Assembly: GCF_000183135.1 (NCBI RefSeq)
Contig: NC_014734.1
Location: forward strand, 620,001-684,000
Origin: Paludibacter propionicigenes WB4
GTDB taxonomy: Bacteria > Bacteroidota > Bacteroidia > Bacteroidales > Paludibacteraceae
DNA length: 64,000 bases
Direction: 5' to 3'
A program made the position numbers and the translations under genes. How positions within the stretch are numbered: the stretch's first letter is position 1; the number at the start of each line of letters is the position of its first letter. Below are positions 55,991-64,000 of this stretch, in pieces. The notes under the pieces are model-generated. The model ran no database searches. It was not told where the DNA came from and was given only the letters and a program-made list of their open reading frames with translations.

Positions 55991-57034
55991 TTACCTTACC
56001 ACACGTCCGCTACCATCGCCGCCCATCAGACCTTCTACTTCGGCAACCGTTACCAGATTGTAGTCTCCGTAAATAGTGTGTTTCAAGCACGAAGCTGCAA
56101 CAGCAAATTCAAGCGCTTTTTGGTCGCTGTCGGTATAAGTCAGTAAACCATAAATTAATCCACCCATGAAAGAATCGCCACCGCCTACGCGGTCAACAAT
56201 GTGTGTAATATCGTAACGTTTCGATTGATAGAGTATTCCATTGCTGTAAAGCACACCTCCCCAGGTATTGTGGTTAGCATTGATAGAGCCGCGCAGCGTA
56301 ATAATTACTTTTTGAGCACGAGGAAATTTTTTCATCATTTGCGTACAAACCGATTCAAATTCGGCAGCATCCACCTCGCCACCGGTATGAGCCACATCAA
56401 AACCTTCGGGTTTAATGCCGAACACTTTCTCTGCATCTTCTTCGTTACCCAGTATTATATCGCAACCTGCAACCAGTGCCGGCATAACTTCCGAAGCTGT
56501 TTTACCGTATTTCCAAAGATTTTTACGATAATTTAAATCCGTAGAAACGGTAACACCCATTTCGTTGGCAATCTGAATTGCTTCCAGACAAGCGTCGGCA
56601 GCACCTTGCGACAAAGCCGGAGTAATGCCTGTCCAGTGAAACCAGTCCGCATCCTTGAAAATTTCGTGCCAGTTTACCATACCGGGTTTAATGTCTGCAA
56701 TAGAAGAGTTAGCACGGTCATATACCACTTTGCTGGCACGCGCAACTGCACCTGTTTCGAGAAAATAAATGCCTACGCGATCACCACCACGTAAGATTTC
56801 GTTTGTGCCCACACCATATTTACGCAAATTCATGATACATGATTCCGCGATGTCATTTTTAGGTAAACGGGTTACAAATTCTGTTTTCATACCGTAGTTT
56901 GCCAGTGATACAGCTACATTGGCTTCGCCTCCACCAAAAGTGGCTGTAAACTGTGTGGCCTGACTAAAACGCTCAAAACCAGGCGTTGCTAAACGAAGCA
57001 TGATTTCTCCAAATGTTACAATCTTTTTACTCAT
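55991..57034 (-). CDS. kdgK: 2-keto-3-deoxygluconate kinase (PfkB family)
   Basis: 347-residue PfkB-type sugar kinase phosphorylating 2-keto-3-deoxygluconate. The N-terminal VTFGEIMLRLATPG and GGGEANVAVSLANYG bind sugar. The C-terminal DRVGGGDSFMGGLIYGLL is the PfkB signature holding the catalytic aspartate. The ATG at 57034 (MSKKIVTFGE) is chosen because AAAGGAAAT precedes it; an ATG ten codons upstream is possible. 55 nt separate it from eda. Confidence 0.93.
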   Translation of the reverse strand: MSKKIVTFGEIMLRLATPGFERFSQATQFTATFGGGEANVAVSLANYGMKTEFVTRLPKNDIAESCIMNLRKYGVGTNEILRGGDRVGIYFLETGAVARASKVVYDRANSSIADIKPGMVNWHEIFKDADWFHWTGITPALSQGAADACLEAIQIANEMGVTVSTDLNYRKNLWKYGKTASEVMPALVAGCDIILGNEEDAEKVFGIKPEGFDVAHTGGEVDAAEFESVCTQMMKKFPRAQKVIITLRGSINANHNTWGGVLYSNGILYQSKRYDITHIVDRVGGGDSFMGGLIYGLLTYTDSDQKALEFAVAASCLKHTIYGDYNLVTVAEVEGLMGGDGSGRVVR

Positions 57035-57102
57035 TATTTCCTTTGTAATTTTGTATTCCTGCATTCTGCTGCAAAAATAATCTGTTTGTAATTATCTATC
57101 GT

Positions 57103-58509
57103 TCAAAAATTAAAAAACTTCTTTGCATTGTTGTAACTGATATCTTCTACCATTTTACCGATAAAATCAAGCTCCTGATGTGGAAGCAATCCGTTTTCTA
57201 CGTCATTGCCAATCAGGTTACACAAGGTTCGACGGAAATACTCATGACGCGGGTAGGAGAGGAAGCTGCGAGAATCTGTCAACATACCTACAAAACGGCT
57301 CATCAATCCCATAACCGAAAGTGAGTTTAGCTGCTTTTCTATTCCATCTTTCTGATCCAAAAACCACCAACCTGAGCCAAACTGAATTTTACCTGCTACC
57401 GTTCCATCCTGAAAATTACCAATCATGGTGGCAATCATCTCGTTATCTGCCGGATTTAAATTATAAAGTATTGTCTTTGTCAGTTTATCCTGCGAATCCA
57501 GACGGTCTAAAAATTTAGATAATGCTTTCGCAGTAGTGAATGTTCCGATAGAATCGAACCCGGTATCTGCACCTACTTTATTAAACAGACGTGTATTGTT
57601 GTTGCGTATCACACCGTAATGAAACTGCTGAGTCCAGCCTTTTTCCCAATCCATCTCGGCAAAAATGACAAGCATAGCCGATTTAAACTTCAACGTTTCA
57701 GTTTCAGTCAGGGCTTGTCCACCATATACTTTGTTGAATATTGATTTTATTTCTGCTTCGGTATAATCTTCGGCATAGAATTCTTCGATTCCGTGGTCGG
57801 ATAGTTTACAGCCTTGAGCTTCGAAAAAATCCTGGCGTTTGCGTAGTGCGGTAATCATATCGTCGAAACCGGAAATGCTTACACCCGATACTTCGGCCAG
57901 CTGCTCTATGTAAGTGCGAAATGCAGCCGGATTTTCTACAGCCATTGCCTTATCAGGTCTCCACGTTGGCAGCATTTTCACTGCAAAATTATCATTTCGG
58001 GTTTTTATGTGATATTCAAGCGAATCAATAGGATCGTCGGTGGTACATACAGCCTCTACATTGTATTTAATCATCAAATTGCGGGCTGAATATTCAGGAG
58101 TTTGTAACTTAGCGGTACACTCGTCGTAAATTTCACGCGCTGTTTTAGGCGATAAAAGCTTTTCTATTCCGAATCCGGTTTTCAATTCCAGATGAGTCCA
58201 GTGGTAAAGCGGGTTGCGCATGGTGTAAGGTACTGTTTCCGCCCATTTTTCAAATTTTTCCCAATCCGAAGTATCTTTTCCTGTGCAATATTTCTCGGCA
58301 ATACCGTTGGTTCGCATAGCCCGCCATTTATAATGATCACCGCCAAGCCAGATTTCTGTCAGTGACTTAAACCGATAATCATTAGCCACCATAGAAGGTA
58401 TTAAATGACAGTGGTAATCTATAATGGGTTGGTGAGCTGCATGTTCGTGATATAGTTTTTGCGCGGTTTTTGTTTGCAAAAGAAAATTCTCATCTAAAAA
58501 GTCTTTCAT
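57103..58509 (-). CDS. uxaC: Glucuronate (uronate) isomerase
   Basis: 468-residue amidohydrolase-superfamily enzyme converting glucuronate to fructuronate (and galacturonate to tagaturonate). The family start HAAHQPIIDYHCHLIPSMVAND carries the metal-binding HxH. WLGGDHYKWRAMRTNG, CTTDDPIDSLEYH and the C-terminal RHEYFRRTLCNLIGNDVENG are diagnostic. Likely first gene of the minus-strand hexuronate operon. Confidence 0.97.
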   Translation of the reverse strand: MKDFLDENFLLQTKTAQKLYHEHAAHQPIIDYHCHLIPSMVANDYRFKSLTEIWLGGDHYKWRAMRTNGIAEKYCTGKDTSDWEKFEKWAETVPYTMRNPLYHWTHLELKTGFGIEKLLSPKTAREIYDECTAKLQTPEYSARNLMIKYNVEAVCTTDDPIDSLEYHIKTRNDNFAVKMLPTWRPDKAMAVENPAAFRTYIEQLAEVSGVSISGFDDMITALRKRQDFFEAQGCKLSDHGIEEFYAEDYTEAEIKSIFNKVYGGQALTETETLKFKSAMLVIFAEMDWEKGWTQQFHYGVIRNNNTRLFNKVGADTGFDSIGTFTTAKALSKFLDRLDSQDKLTKTILYNLNPADNEMIATMIGNFQDGTVAGKIQFGSGWWFLDQKDGIEKQLNSLSVMGLMSRFVGMLTDSRSFLSYPRHEYFRRTLCNLIGNDVENGLLPHQELDFIGKMVEDISYNNAKKFFNF

Positions 58510-58607
58510 GATAATTTATCCTGTTTGATATGATATTTACTGGTTAATTTCAGTCATTCACATAGTTACTGCCGATGATAACCCTATCTGCTCTGAAATA
58601 TATCTTG

Positions 58608-58633
58608 CAAAACGTATACAAAAAAATGTTTTG
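58608..58633. promoter_or_regulatory. Interrupted palindrome upstream of uxaC, possible operator
   Basis: CAAAACGT (58608-58615) and ATGTTTTG (58626-58633) are complementary at seven of eight positions with a 10-nt spacer, about 100 nt before uxaC. It could be a site for the LacI-family regulator encoded in this locus, but no second copy was found by eye. Confidence 0.25.
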
Positions 58634-58916
58634 ATTTTAAACTACACATTATAAGCATATTATATCTACAAAGCAACTCAAATGAGCAGTTCCGTGTTCG
58701 CCCACGAAGATACAAATAATTTTATATACACGAAAATATACATTTTTTATTCAGCATATTTCTGTAGTATAGCGTTATGTTTAATATTATATCATTGATT
58801 ATAAATTTATTACATTTATAAATCAACTCTTAAACAAGGGGATATAATAGAATAAGTCGTATTTTTATTATAGCTATACTAATACTTTTGTGAGATTTGG
58901 AGGAAAGAATAGGAAC

Positions 58917-58947
58917 AATAAAGACACGAATAAATCGTGTCTTTATT
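58917..58947. terminator. Strong hairpin downstream of the second winged-helix gene
   Basis: A perfect 13-bp stem (AATAAAGACACGA with its complement) closes a 5-nt loop. A and T ends make it usable from either side; on the minus strand it ends the winged-helix transcript. Confidence 0.8.
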
Positions 58948-58993
58948 TAAAGAGAAACCTTAATAGGATTAAAATAATTCTTCTCTCAATATC

Positions 58994-59359
58994 TTATTTA
59001 GAAGGAGCTATTAATTTATAACCCTTTCCGTGAATATTGATAATAATCAGGTTAGTGTCAGCCTTCAATAATTTACGCAACTTGCATAAATATACATCCA
59101 TGCTTCTTCCATTGAAATAGTTGTTTTCATCCCAAATGGTTTCCAACAAATATTTGCGTTCCAACATTACATTAGGATTAGCTGCTAACAGAATTAGCAA
59201 GTGTAATTCCTTGTTTGTTAACCTTGTCGTTTCAGCTCCCAGAGTAAGTGTTTTTTTCTGAACATCAATTGAATAAGCTCCGATTGTATAAGAAGGAGTT
59301 TTCAATAATTTTTCAAGAGCTTCGCTATGAGCTTTGAAAATGATTCTTTCGTTTTCCAT
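58994..59359 (-). CDS. Receiver-less RprY-like winged-helix regulator (copy 2)
   Basis: 121-residue paralogue of the regulator at 37342-37710. A single OmpR/PhoB-type winged helix fills residues 25-118 (LTNKELHLLILLAANPN, GRSMDVYLCKLRKLL, INIHGKGYKLI). Only a short N-terminal stub (ENERIIFKAHSEALEKLL) stands in place of a receiver. No phosphorylation site is present, so activity must be set by expression level or by a partner. It lies in the middle of the hexuronate locus between uxaC and lacI, but nothing ties it to that pathway. A 642-nt gap lies upstream. Confidence 0.9.
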   Translation of the reverse strand: MENERIIFKAHSEALEKLLKTPSYTIGAYSIDVQKKTLTLGAETTRLTNKELHLLILLAANPNVMLERKYLLETIWDENNYFNGRSMDVYLCKLRKLLKADTNLIIINIHGKGYKLIAPSK

Positions 59360-59374
59360 TTTGCTTCTTTTTTT

Positions 59375-59396
59375 TAGTGTTAATATATAGTGAACA
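59375..59396 (-). promoter_or_regulatory. Upstream motif shared by the two winged-helix paralogues (site 2)
   Basis: Plus-strand TAGTGTTA (59375-59382) and TAGTGAACA (59388-59396) lie 16-37 nt before the start codon. The same two words occur at 37735-37749 upstream of the paralogue, there overlapping. Confidence 0.45.
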
Positions 59397-59919
59397 GTAA
59401 GTGAATGACAAATTCGTAATCTGATTTTTGTTTGTTTGATATATTATCTAAGCTGCATTAACTTTAACAAGAGAGACTAATAAATTGTTCGCAATTATTA
59501 CATGTTTAATTTGATATTTTTGGAAAATCTTATTCCAAATAGATTATCTTAAATTTCAAATCCTTTACAGACGCATATTTCAGCTAAAATCTCAAATAAA
59601 AAATAAAACAAAAATAATAGAGATTTTTTTAAACAAATCGTTCCATCATAATAAATCTTTGTTTTTTTATTCAGTATAAACATTAATTTAAAAATTAGAA
59701 TATGCAAAACTACACATTTCATTTGAAAAAACAAAAAGTAAGTTAAACAATTTGATGTAAACACAATATTTTTATCATTAATTGTACTGTCATATTTTTA
59801 AAATAGGTATGTTTGAGCGGTGTACTCAAGACAATTGGGTTTGCCAAGCATTTGGATTATAAATATTTATTCTATAATATAACATTATTTCGTATTCATA
59901 CACAAGCATTAAAAATAAA

Positions 59920-59950
59920 TTGTTTTTTTGTAAAATAAGTTGTACTTTTG
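59920..59950 (+). promoter_or_regulatory. Promoter of the lacI-uxuB-uxuA operon
   Basis: TTG (59920-59922) is followed after 20 bp by TACTTTTG (59943-59950), 51 nt before the regulator start codon. Confidence 0.65.
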
Positions 59951-60001
59951 TATGAATTTTTTTTATAGAGCTACACTAGGCAAGCACATTGCAGAAAAAA
60001 G

Positions 60002-61075
60002 ATGGAAAACACGGGAGATAAGATTAGAATTAAAGACATTGCTAAACTGGCAGGAGTATCAGAAGGAACTGTGGACAGAGTGATACATCAACGTGGAGAT
60101 GTATCACTCAAAAGTTTAGAGGCAGTACAAAAGGTGCTCGATGAAATTAATTATAAACCAAATCTTATTGCCCGATCGTTGGCATCAAAAAAACAGTTTC
60201 ACTTTGTGTGTCTTATTCCCGAACACGGATATCAAGATTATTGGCAAAGTGTGAATAACGGCTTTCAACAGGCAGCAGAAGAGTTTGTACATTATAATGT
60301 AAGAATAAAACAGCTATATTTCAATCAATTCGATGCTCACAGTTTCACCCGCACTTCTGAAGAAGTACTATCACTAAAGCCCGACGCAGTCTTTGTAGCA
60401 CCTATCTTCCGTGACGAAGCACTGAAATTTACTGCAGAGTTGGACGCATTAGATATTCCGTTTTCGTTTATCGATTCCATCGTTGATAATACCAATTTTG
60501 TTACATACTATGGGCAACACTCTTTTCAGAGCGGCTATATCGCGGCTAAATTACTGTTGAGTTCCTTTAAGCAAGACGAGAAAGTGATGATTGTGCGTAC
60601 ACGTCGTAACGGGGCTGTTTCAAACCAGACCAGAAACCGTTACAACGGCTTTATGCAATATGTGAAGGATGTGGAAATGATCGATAAACTGAAGGTCATC
60701 AACGTAGAGTTTAATGATAATGACGAAGATTCCAACTTGCAAAAGGTACGCGATGCATTTGAAAATAATAGCAATATTAAAGCTGCTGTTACCTTTACCT
60801 CCAAAGTGTACCGCCTAGCGAGTTATTTAGAAAAACTACAACACGACGATGTACACATAATAGGCTATGACTTATTGGAGAAAAATGTTCATTACCTGAA
60901 ACAAGGAATCGTATCGTACCTCATAGCGCAACAGCCAAATAAACAGGCCTATTTTACTGTTCAGGCTATGTGCAAGGAACTTATTTTCAAGCAAGAAATA
61001 TCACGAATAAATTACGTGCCGATAGATGTTTTAATGAAAGAAAACATTGATTATTATTTAAAATTCAACGAGTAA
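60002..61075 (+). CDS. LacI-family transcriptional regulator of the hexuronate locus
   Basis: 357 residues. The N-terminal LacI helix-turn-helix reads IKDIAKLAGVSEGTVDRVIHQRG, and the hinge region is YKPNLIARSLASKK. A periplasmic-binding-protein-like sensor domain (about 65-340) follows. It is divergent from uxaC-kdgK-eda-MFS and 48 nt upstream of uxuB, so it most likely controls both arms in response to a uronate or pathway intermediate. The inducer is not evident. Confidence 0.93.
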   Translation: MENTGDKIRIKDIAKLAGVSEGTVDRVIHQRGDVSLKSLEAVQKVLDEINYKPNLIARSLASKKQFHFVCLIPEHGYQDYWQSVNNGFQQAAEEFVHYNVRIKQLYFNQFDAHSFTRTSEEVLSLKPDAVFVAPIFRDEALKFTAELDALDIPFSFIDSIVDNTNFVTYYGQHSFQSGYIAAKLLLSSFKQDEKVMIVRTRRNGAVSNQTRNRYNGFMQYVKDVEMIDKLKVINVEFNDNDEDSNLQKVRDAFENNSNIKAAVTFTSKVYRLASYLEKLQHDDVHIIGYDLLEKNVHYLKQGIVSYLIAQQPNKQAYFTVQAMCKELIFKQEISRINYVPIDVLMKENIDYYLKFNE

Positions 61076-61123
61076 TTATCCAATACACAGTATTTGGATA
61101 TTATTTTAAAAATATTCTATACA

Positions 61124-61936
61124 ATGACAAATCTTTTTGATGTAAAAGACAAGGTGGTAGTGATCACCGGAGGATGCGGTATTCTAGGCCGTGGTATGGC
61201 CGAATATATGTGCGAACAAGGCTGTAAAGTAGTTATTCTGGATCGAATGGTGGAAGCAGGCGAGAGTCTGGTGGCCGATTTAAAATCCAAGGGCTTCGAA
61301 GCCTTTTTTGTAACCACCGATGTATTGAACAAAGAAGTACTCGAACAAAACGCTGCCGATATTATGGCTAAATACGGTCGTATTGATGTACTGGTGAATG
61401 CTGCCGGCGGTAATATGGCAGGTGCTACCATTGGCCCAGACAATACTATTTTCGACCTGGAAGTAGATGCTTTCCGCAAGGTGGTGGACCTGAACCTCTT
61501 CGGAACCGTATTACCGACTATGGTATTCTCTAAAATAATGGTTGATCAAAAGCAGGGTAGTATTATCAATATCTCTTCCGAATCGGCACTTCGCCCATTG
61601 ACGCGTGTGGTAGGCTACAGCGCTTCGAAGGCAGCCGTAACCAACTTTACCCGATACATGGCCACTGAGCTGGCAACCAAATTCGGCGAAGGACTGCGCG
61701 TGAATGCTATGGCTCCCGGATTCTTCCTTACCGAACAAAACCGCACCCTGATGACCAATCCTGATGGTTCGTTGACTGCACGCGGCGAAAAAATCATTGC
61801 TCACACACCATTTGGTCGCTTTGGCGAGCCGGACGAACTGTACGGCACACTGCACTGGTTGGCAAGCGACGCTTCAAAATTCGTAACGGGTACACTTACT
61901 GTCATCGACGGCGGTTTTGATGCATTTGCCATTTAA
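61124..61936 (+). CDS. uxuB: SDR-family fructuronate reductase / D-mannonate oxidoreductase
   Basis: 270-residue short-chain dehydrogenase from the ATG at 61124 (MTNLFDVKDKVVVITGG). The cofactor loop GGCGILGRG, the NAAGG motif, the catalytic Ser in ISSESALRP and Tyr/Lys in YSASKAAV are present. Its neighbours uxuA, uxaC and kdgK support reduction of fructuronate to mannonate. This is the SDR type found in several Bacteroidetes, not homologous to E. coli UxuB, which is a long-chain polyol dehydrogenase. The upstream in-frame extension is rejected. Confidence 0.9.
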   Translation: MTNLFDVKDKVVVITGGCGILGRGMAEYMCEQGCKVVILDRMVEAGESLVADLKSKGFEAFFVTTDVLNKEVLEQNAADIMAKYGRIDVLVNAAGGNMAGATIGPDNTIFDLEVDAFRKVVDLNLFGTVLPTMVFSKIMVDQKQGSIINISSESALRPLTRVVGYSASKAAVTNFTRYMATELATKFGEGLRVNAMAPGFFLTEQNRTLMTNPDGSLTARGEKIIAHTPFGRFGEPDELYGTLHWLASDASKFVTGTLTVIDGGFDAFAI

Positions 61937-62090
61937 ACCCTGACCCCTAAAGGAAAACCAGGTAAGTTTTATATTTTTATTTGTTTAATGAATTAAAGTT
62001 TTAGGAATAATATTTAGAAAAATCCCCTTATTGTCTGAAGGAGAATAGACTAGCTTTATTCCCCTTTAGGGGCTAGGGGTCAATAAGATT
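61937..62090. repeat. Inverted repeat in the uxuB-uxuA gap
   Basis: TGACCCCTAAAGG (61941-61953) has an inverted, slightly longer counterpart at 62061-62082 (CCCCTTTAGGGG followed by CTAGGGGTCA). The downstream copy forms a CCCC/GGGG hairpin that ends 8 nt before the uxuA start codon, so it could affect translation or mark an mRNA processing site. Confidence 0.6.
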
Positions 62091-63260
62091 ATGTATTTAT
62101 GTAAACAATCCTGGAGATGGTACGGTCCCAATGACCCTGTATCGCTCGCAGATATTCGTCAGGCAGGAGCTACCGACATAGTGAATGCACTGCATCAAAT
62201 TCCGAACGGTCAGGTATGGACAGTAGAAGATATTATGGAACGCAAAAATATGATCGAAGACGCAGGTCTTATATGGTCTGTGGTAGAAAGCGTTCCTGTA
62301 CACGAACATATCAAAACTCAAACCGGAGATTTTCAGGTATATATCGACAATTATAAAACCTCGGTGCGTAACCTGGCGGCCTGTGGTATCTACACCATTA
62401 CGTACAACTTTATGCCCGTGCTTGACTGGACCCGCACCGACCTGGCTTACACTATGCCCGACGGATCCAAAGCCCTGCGTTTCGAGATGGCTGCTTTCGT
62501 AGCTTTCGACCTGTTTATACTGAAACGCCCGAATGCAGAGAAAGACTACACGCCGGAGCAAATAGAAAAAGCCAAAGCACGTTTCGAAAGCATGTCCGAC
62601 GACGAAAAACAACTGCTTACCCGCAATATGATAGCCGGTTTACCCGGATCGGAAGAAAGCTTTACCGTAGAGCAATTTCAACAGGCGTTGGACAGATATA
62701 AAGACATTAATGCCGAAAAACTTCGCAGTAACCTGATTTATTTCTTATCGGAAGTATGCCCCGTGGCCGACGAAGTAGGAGCCAGATTGGTGATTCATCC
62801 GGATGATCCGCCTGCATCTATCCTGGGTTTACCACGTATCCTGAGTCGCGAGGAAGATTTTGCCAAACTGATACAAACTGTGCCTAACCAGTCCAACGGA
62901 TTGTGCCTTTGCACCGGTTCGTTCGGCGTGAGCAGCGCCAACGATTTGGCAGGAATGATGGAACGTTTTGGTGACCGCATTGATTTTGTACACTTCAGAA
63001 GCACGCAACGCGACGAAGAAGGCAACTTCTACGAAGCAAACCACCTGGAAGGCGATGTAGATATGTACGGTGTAATGAAAGCACTGGTGCTTTTGCAACA
63101 ACGCCGTCAGTGTTCAATAGCCCTGCGCCCGGATCACGGACATCAAATGCTGGACGATTTGAAAAAGAAAACCAACCCGGGCTATTCCGCTATCGGACGA
63201 CTCAGAGGATTGGCTGAGCTTCGCGGATTGGAAATGGGAATCGCCAAGTCTATACTTTAG
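62091..63260 (+). CDS. uxuA: Mannonate dehydratase
   Basis: 389-residue xylose-isomerase-like barrel enzyme dehydrating D-mannonate to 2-keto-3-deoxygluconate. The family start [28 protein letters not shown] is intact. [46 protein letters not shown] and [10 protein letters not shown] supply metal and substrate residues. Completes the route from fructuronate together with the upstream uxuB. Confidence 0.97.
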   Translation: MYLCKQSWRWYGPNDPVSLADIRQAGATDIVNALHQIPNGQVWTVEDIMERKNMIEDAGLIWSVVESVPVHEHIKTQTGDFQVYIDNYKTSVRNLAACGIYTITYNFMPVLDWTRTDLAYTMPDGSKALRFEMAAFVAFDLFILKRPNAEKDYTPEQIEKAKARFESMSDDEKQLLTRNMIAGLPGSEESFTVEQFQQALDRYKDINAEKLRSNLIYFLSEVCPVADEVGARLVIHPDDPPASILGLPRILSREEDFAKLIQTVPNQSNGLCLCTGSFGVSSANDLAGMMERFGDRIDFVHFRSTQRDEEGNFYEANHLEGDVDMYGVMKALVLLQQRRQCSIALRPDHGHQMLDDLKKKTNPGYSAIGRLRGLAELRGLEMGIAKSIL

Positions 63261-63302
63261 TAAGTTCTTCCCGATGAATTAATCGGGTATTATAAAATAA
63301 TG

Positions 63303-63345
63303 AAAGGTTGTATGGTAAGTGAAAACTTATTGTACAGCCTTTTTT
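63303..63345 (+). terminator. Terminator of the lacI-uxuB-uxuA operon
   Basis: AAAGGTTGTA (63303-63312) pairs with TACAGCCTTT (63333-63342, one G-U), with an inner TAAGT/ACTTA stem around a GAAA loop, then a T run. Confidence 0.85.
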
Positions 63346-63417
63346 AATGCTAAATTATTAATGGTGAATGATAAACTATCCACTGTCAATTTTCAATTAA
63401 TCATTAAATATTATTCT

Positions 63418-63425
63418 TACATTTG
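63418..63425 (+). promoter_or_regulatory. Possible -7 element for pdxB
   Basis: TACATTTG matches TAnnTTTG 32 nt before the pdxB start. No clear upstream TTG partner is present. Confidence 0.4.
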
Positions 63426-63457
63426 TATGTCTCAATCATTCATGATACAAAACAAGC

Positions 63458-64000
63458 ATGAAAATAATAATCGACGATAAAATACCCTACATTCAGGGAG
63501 CATTTGAAGGGGTAGTTGAAGTAATTTATTTGCCGGGAAATAAAACAACACCGGAAATAGTGAAAGATGCCGATGCAATTGTGACCCGCACCCGAACTAT
63601 CTGCAATGAGCAATTGCTGGCGGGTTCGGCGGTGAAGTTTATCGCTACGGCAACCATTGGCTACGATCATATTGATACTGACTATTGCGAAGCAGCCGGT
63701 ATTCAATGGACCAACGCTCCGGGATGCAATTCCAAATCGGTAGAGCAATACATAGCTTCGGCACTGCTGGTGCTGGCGCAGAAAAACAACTGGATATTGG
63801 CCGAAAAATGTATTGGTATAGTGGGTGTGGGCAATGTGGGTAGCAAAGTGGCTACGGTGTGCAAGCTTCTGGGCATGAAAGTGCTGCTTAACGATCCACC
63901 GCGCGAACGGGCTGAGGGCAAAGGCCACTTTGTAAGTTTGCAACACGTGCTGGACGAAGCCGATATCATCAGCCTGCACGTACCGCTCAACATGACCGGC
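63458..64000 (+). CDS. pdxB: 4-phosphoerythronate dehydrogenase, N-terminal part (cut by window end)
   Basis: The first 181 codons are in the window and the frame is still open at its edge. The product begins MKIIIDDKIPYIQGAFE. It belongs to the D-isomer-specific 2-hydroxyacid dehydrogenases, with ATIGYDHID, the NAD-binding loop GIVGVGNVGSKVA and SLHVPLNMTG. The start sequence and spacing are typical of PdxB, which oxidises 4-phosphoerythronate in pyridoxal phosphate synthesis. The C-terminal PdxB dimerisation domain, outside the window, would confirm it. Confidence 0.88.
   Translation, partial: MKIIIDDKIPYIQGAFEGVVEVIYLPGNKTTPEIVKDADAIVTRTRTICNEQLLAGSAVKFIATATIGYDHIDTDYCEAAGIQWTNAPGCNSKSVEQYIASALLVLAQKNNWILAEKCIGIVGVGNVGSKVATVCKLLGMKVLLNDPPRERAEGKGHFVSLQHVLDEADIISLHVPLNMTG

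Larger units (their letters stand above)
58510..58993. other. Intergenic region upstream of uxaC
   Basis: 484 AT-rich nt between uxaC and the second winged-helix gene. It contains an interrupted palindrome (58608-58633), a plus-strand TACTTTTG element (58883-58890) and a strong hairpin (58917-58947). I see no consensus promoter for uxaC and no coding frame. Confidence 0.5.
59360..60001. other. Intergenic region between the divergent winged-helix and LacI genes
   Basis: 642 AT-rich nt. It holds the shared winged-helix upstream motif (59375-59396) near one end and the LacI-gene promoter (59920-59950) near the other. A 71-codon minus-strand frame in between (59549-59764) is Phe/Leu/Lys-rich and looks random. 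No RNA gene is seen. Confidence 0.55.

Noticed and set aside
59549-59764. 71-codon minus-strand frame in the gap before the LacI gene
   Set aside because: Low-complexity Phe/Leu/Lys translation from AT-rich DNA without a promoter or conserved motif.
63440-63979. 179-codon minus-strand reading frame
   Set aside because: Antisense to pdxB, whose plus-strand translation has clear dehydrogenase motifs.

Overview
The window looks like the chromosome of an anaerobic member of the Bacteroidales, perhaps close to Paludibacter or Dysgonomonas. This rests on gene content (a fused MurF-alanine racemase, a DUF6261 protein, a GSCFA protein, a VorB-type 2-oxoacid:ferredoxin oxidoreductase, biotin-dependent acyl-CoA carboxylase genes), on AT-rich intergenic DNA, and on repeated matches to the Bacteroidetes promoter pattern (TTTG or TTG, 19-21 bp, then TAnnTTTG). 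The genus is an inference. I see no rRNA, tRNA, CRISPR array, prophage or intact insertion sequence.

Layout. 1-16 kb: a single-polypeptide carbamoyl-phosphate synthase (CarA and CarB in one 1456-codon frame), the Kup potassium transporter, release factor 3, an outer-membrane barrel, a low-complexity secreted protein, PrmA, and a four-gene 2-oxoacid:ferredoxin oxidoreductase operon. 16-22 kb: a CYTH protein, an AddB-like nuclease, an unknown membrane-tailed protein beside an inverted repeat pair, a DUF6261 protein, and a 42-bp minisatellite. 22-37 kb: a DUF554 membrane protein, an M48 peptidase, a putative lipoprotein, the three acyl-CoA carboxylase genes with a degenerate repeat patch in the operon, a phosphoesterase, a BI-1 protein, MurF-Alr, a UspA-like protein, a potassium channel, and PurT. 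37-46 kb: a receiver-less winged-helix regulator, a 1.5-kb AT-rich gap with a possible 31-codon membrane peptide, an Nramp transporter, queDE, Maf, a UbiA prenyltransferase, a DUF2520 protein, and three small envelope or redox genes. 46-53 kb: a heavy-metal export locus. Its RND pump is continuous with its TolC-like outer-membrane factor, and it is followed by an adaptor, YnfA and a tiny Cys/Lys-rich secreted protein. 53-64 kb: a hexuronate catabolic locus. uxaC-kdgK-eda-MFS runs on the minus strand and lacI-uxuB-uxuA on the plus strand, with a second receiver-less winged-helix regulator between them. A truncated pdxB closes the window.

The hexuronate genes form a complete route: uptake, isomerisation by UxaC, reduction by UxuB, dehydration by UxuA, phosphorylation by KdgK, and cleavage by Eda to pyruvate and glyceraldehyde-3-phosphate. 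The oxidoreductase and the acyl-CoA carboxylase suit a fermentative lifestyle with ferredoxin and a succinate/propionate branch. The most unusual items are the CarA-CarB fusion, the pump-TolC chain with an apparent internal signal peptide, the paired RprY-like regulators that have lost the receiver but share an upstream motif, the Cys/Lys-rich miniprotein, and the unknown protein at 20.0-20.8 kb. None of these amounts to a clearly new multi-gene system.
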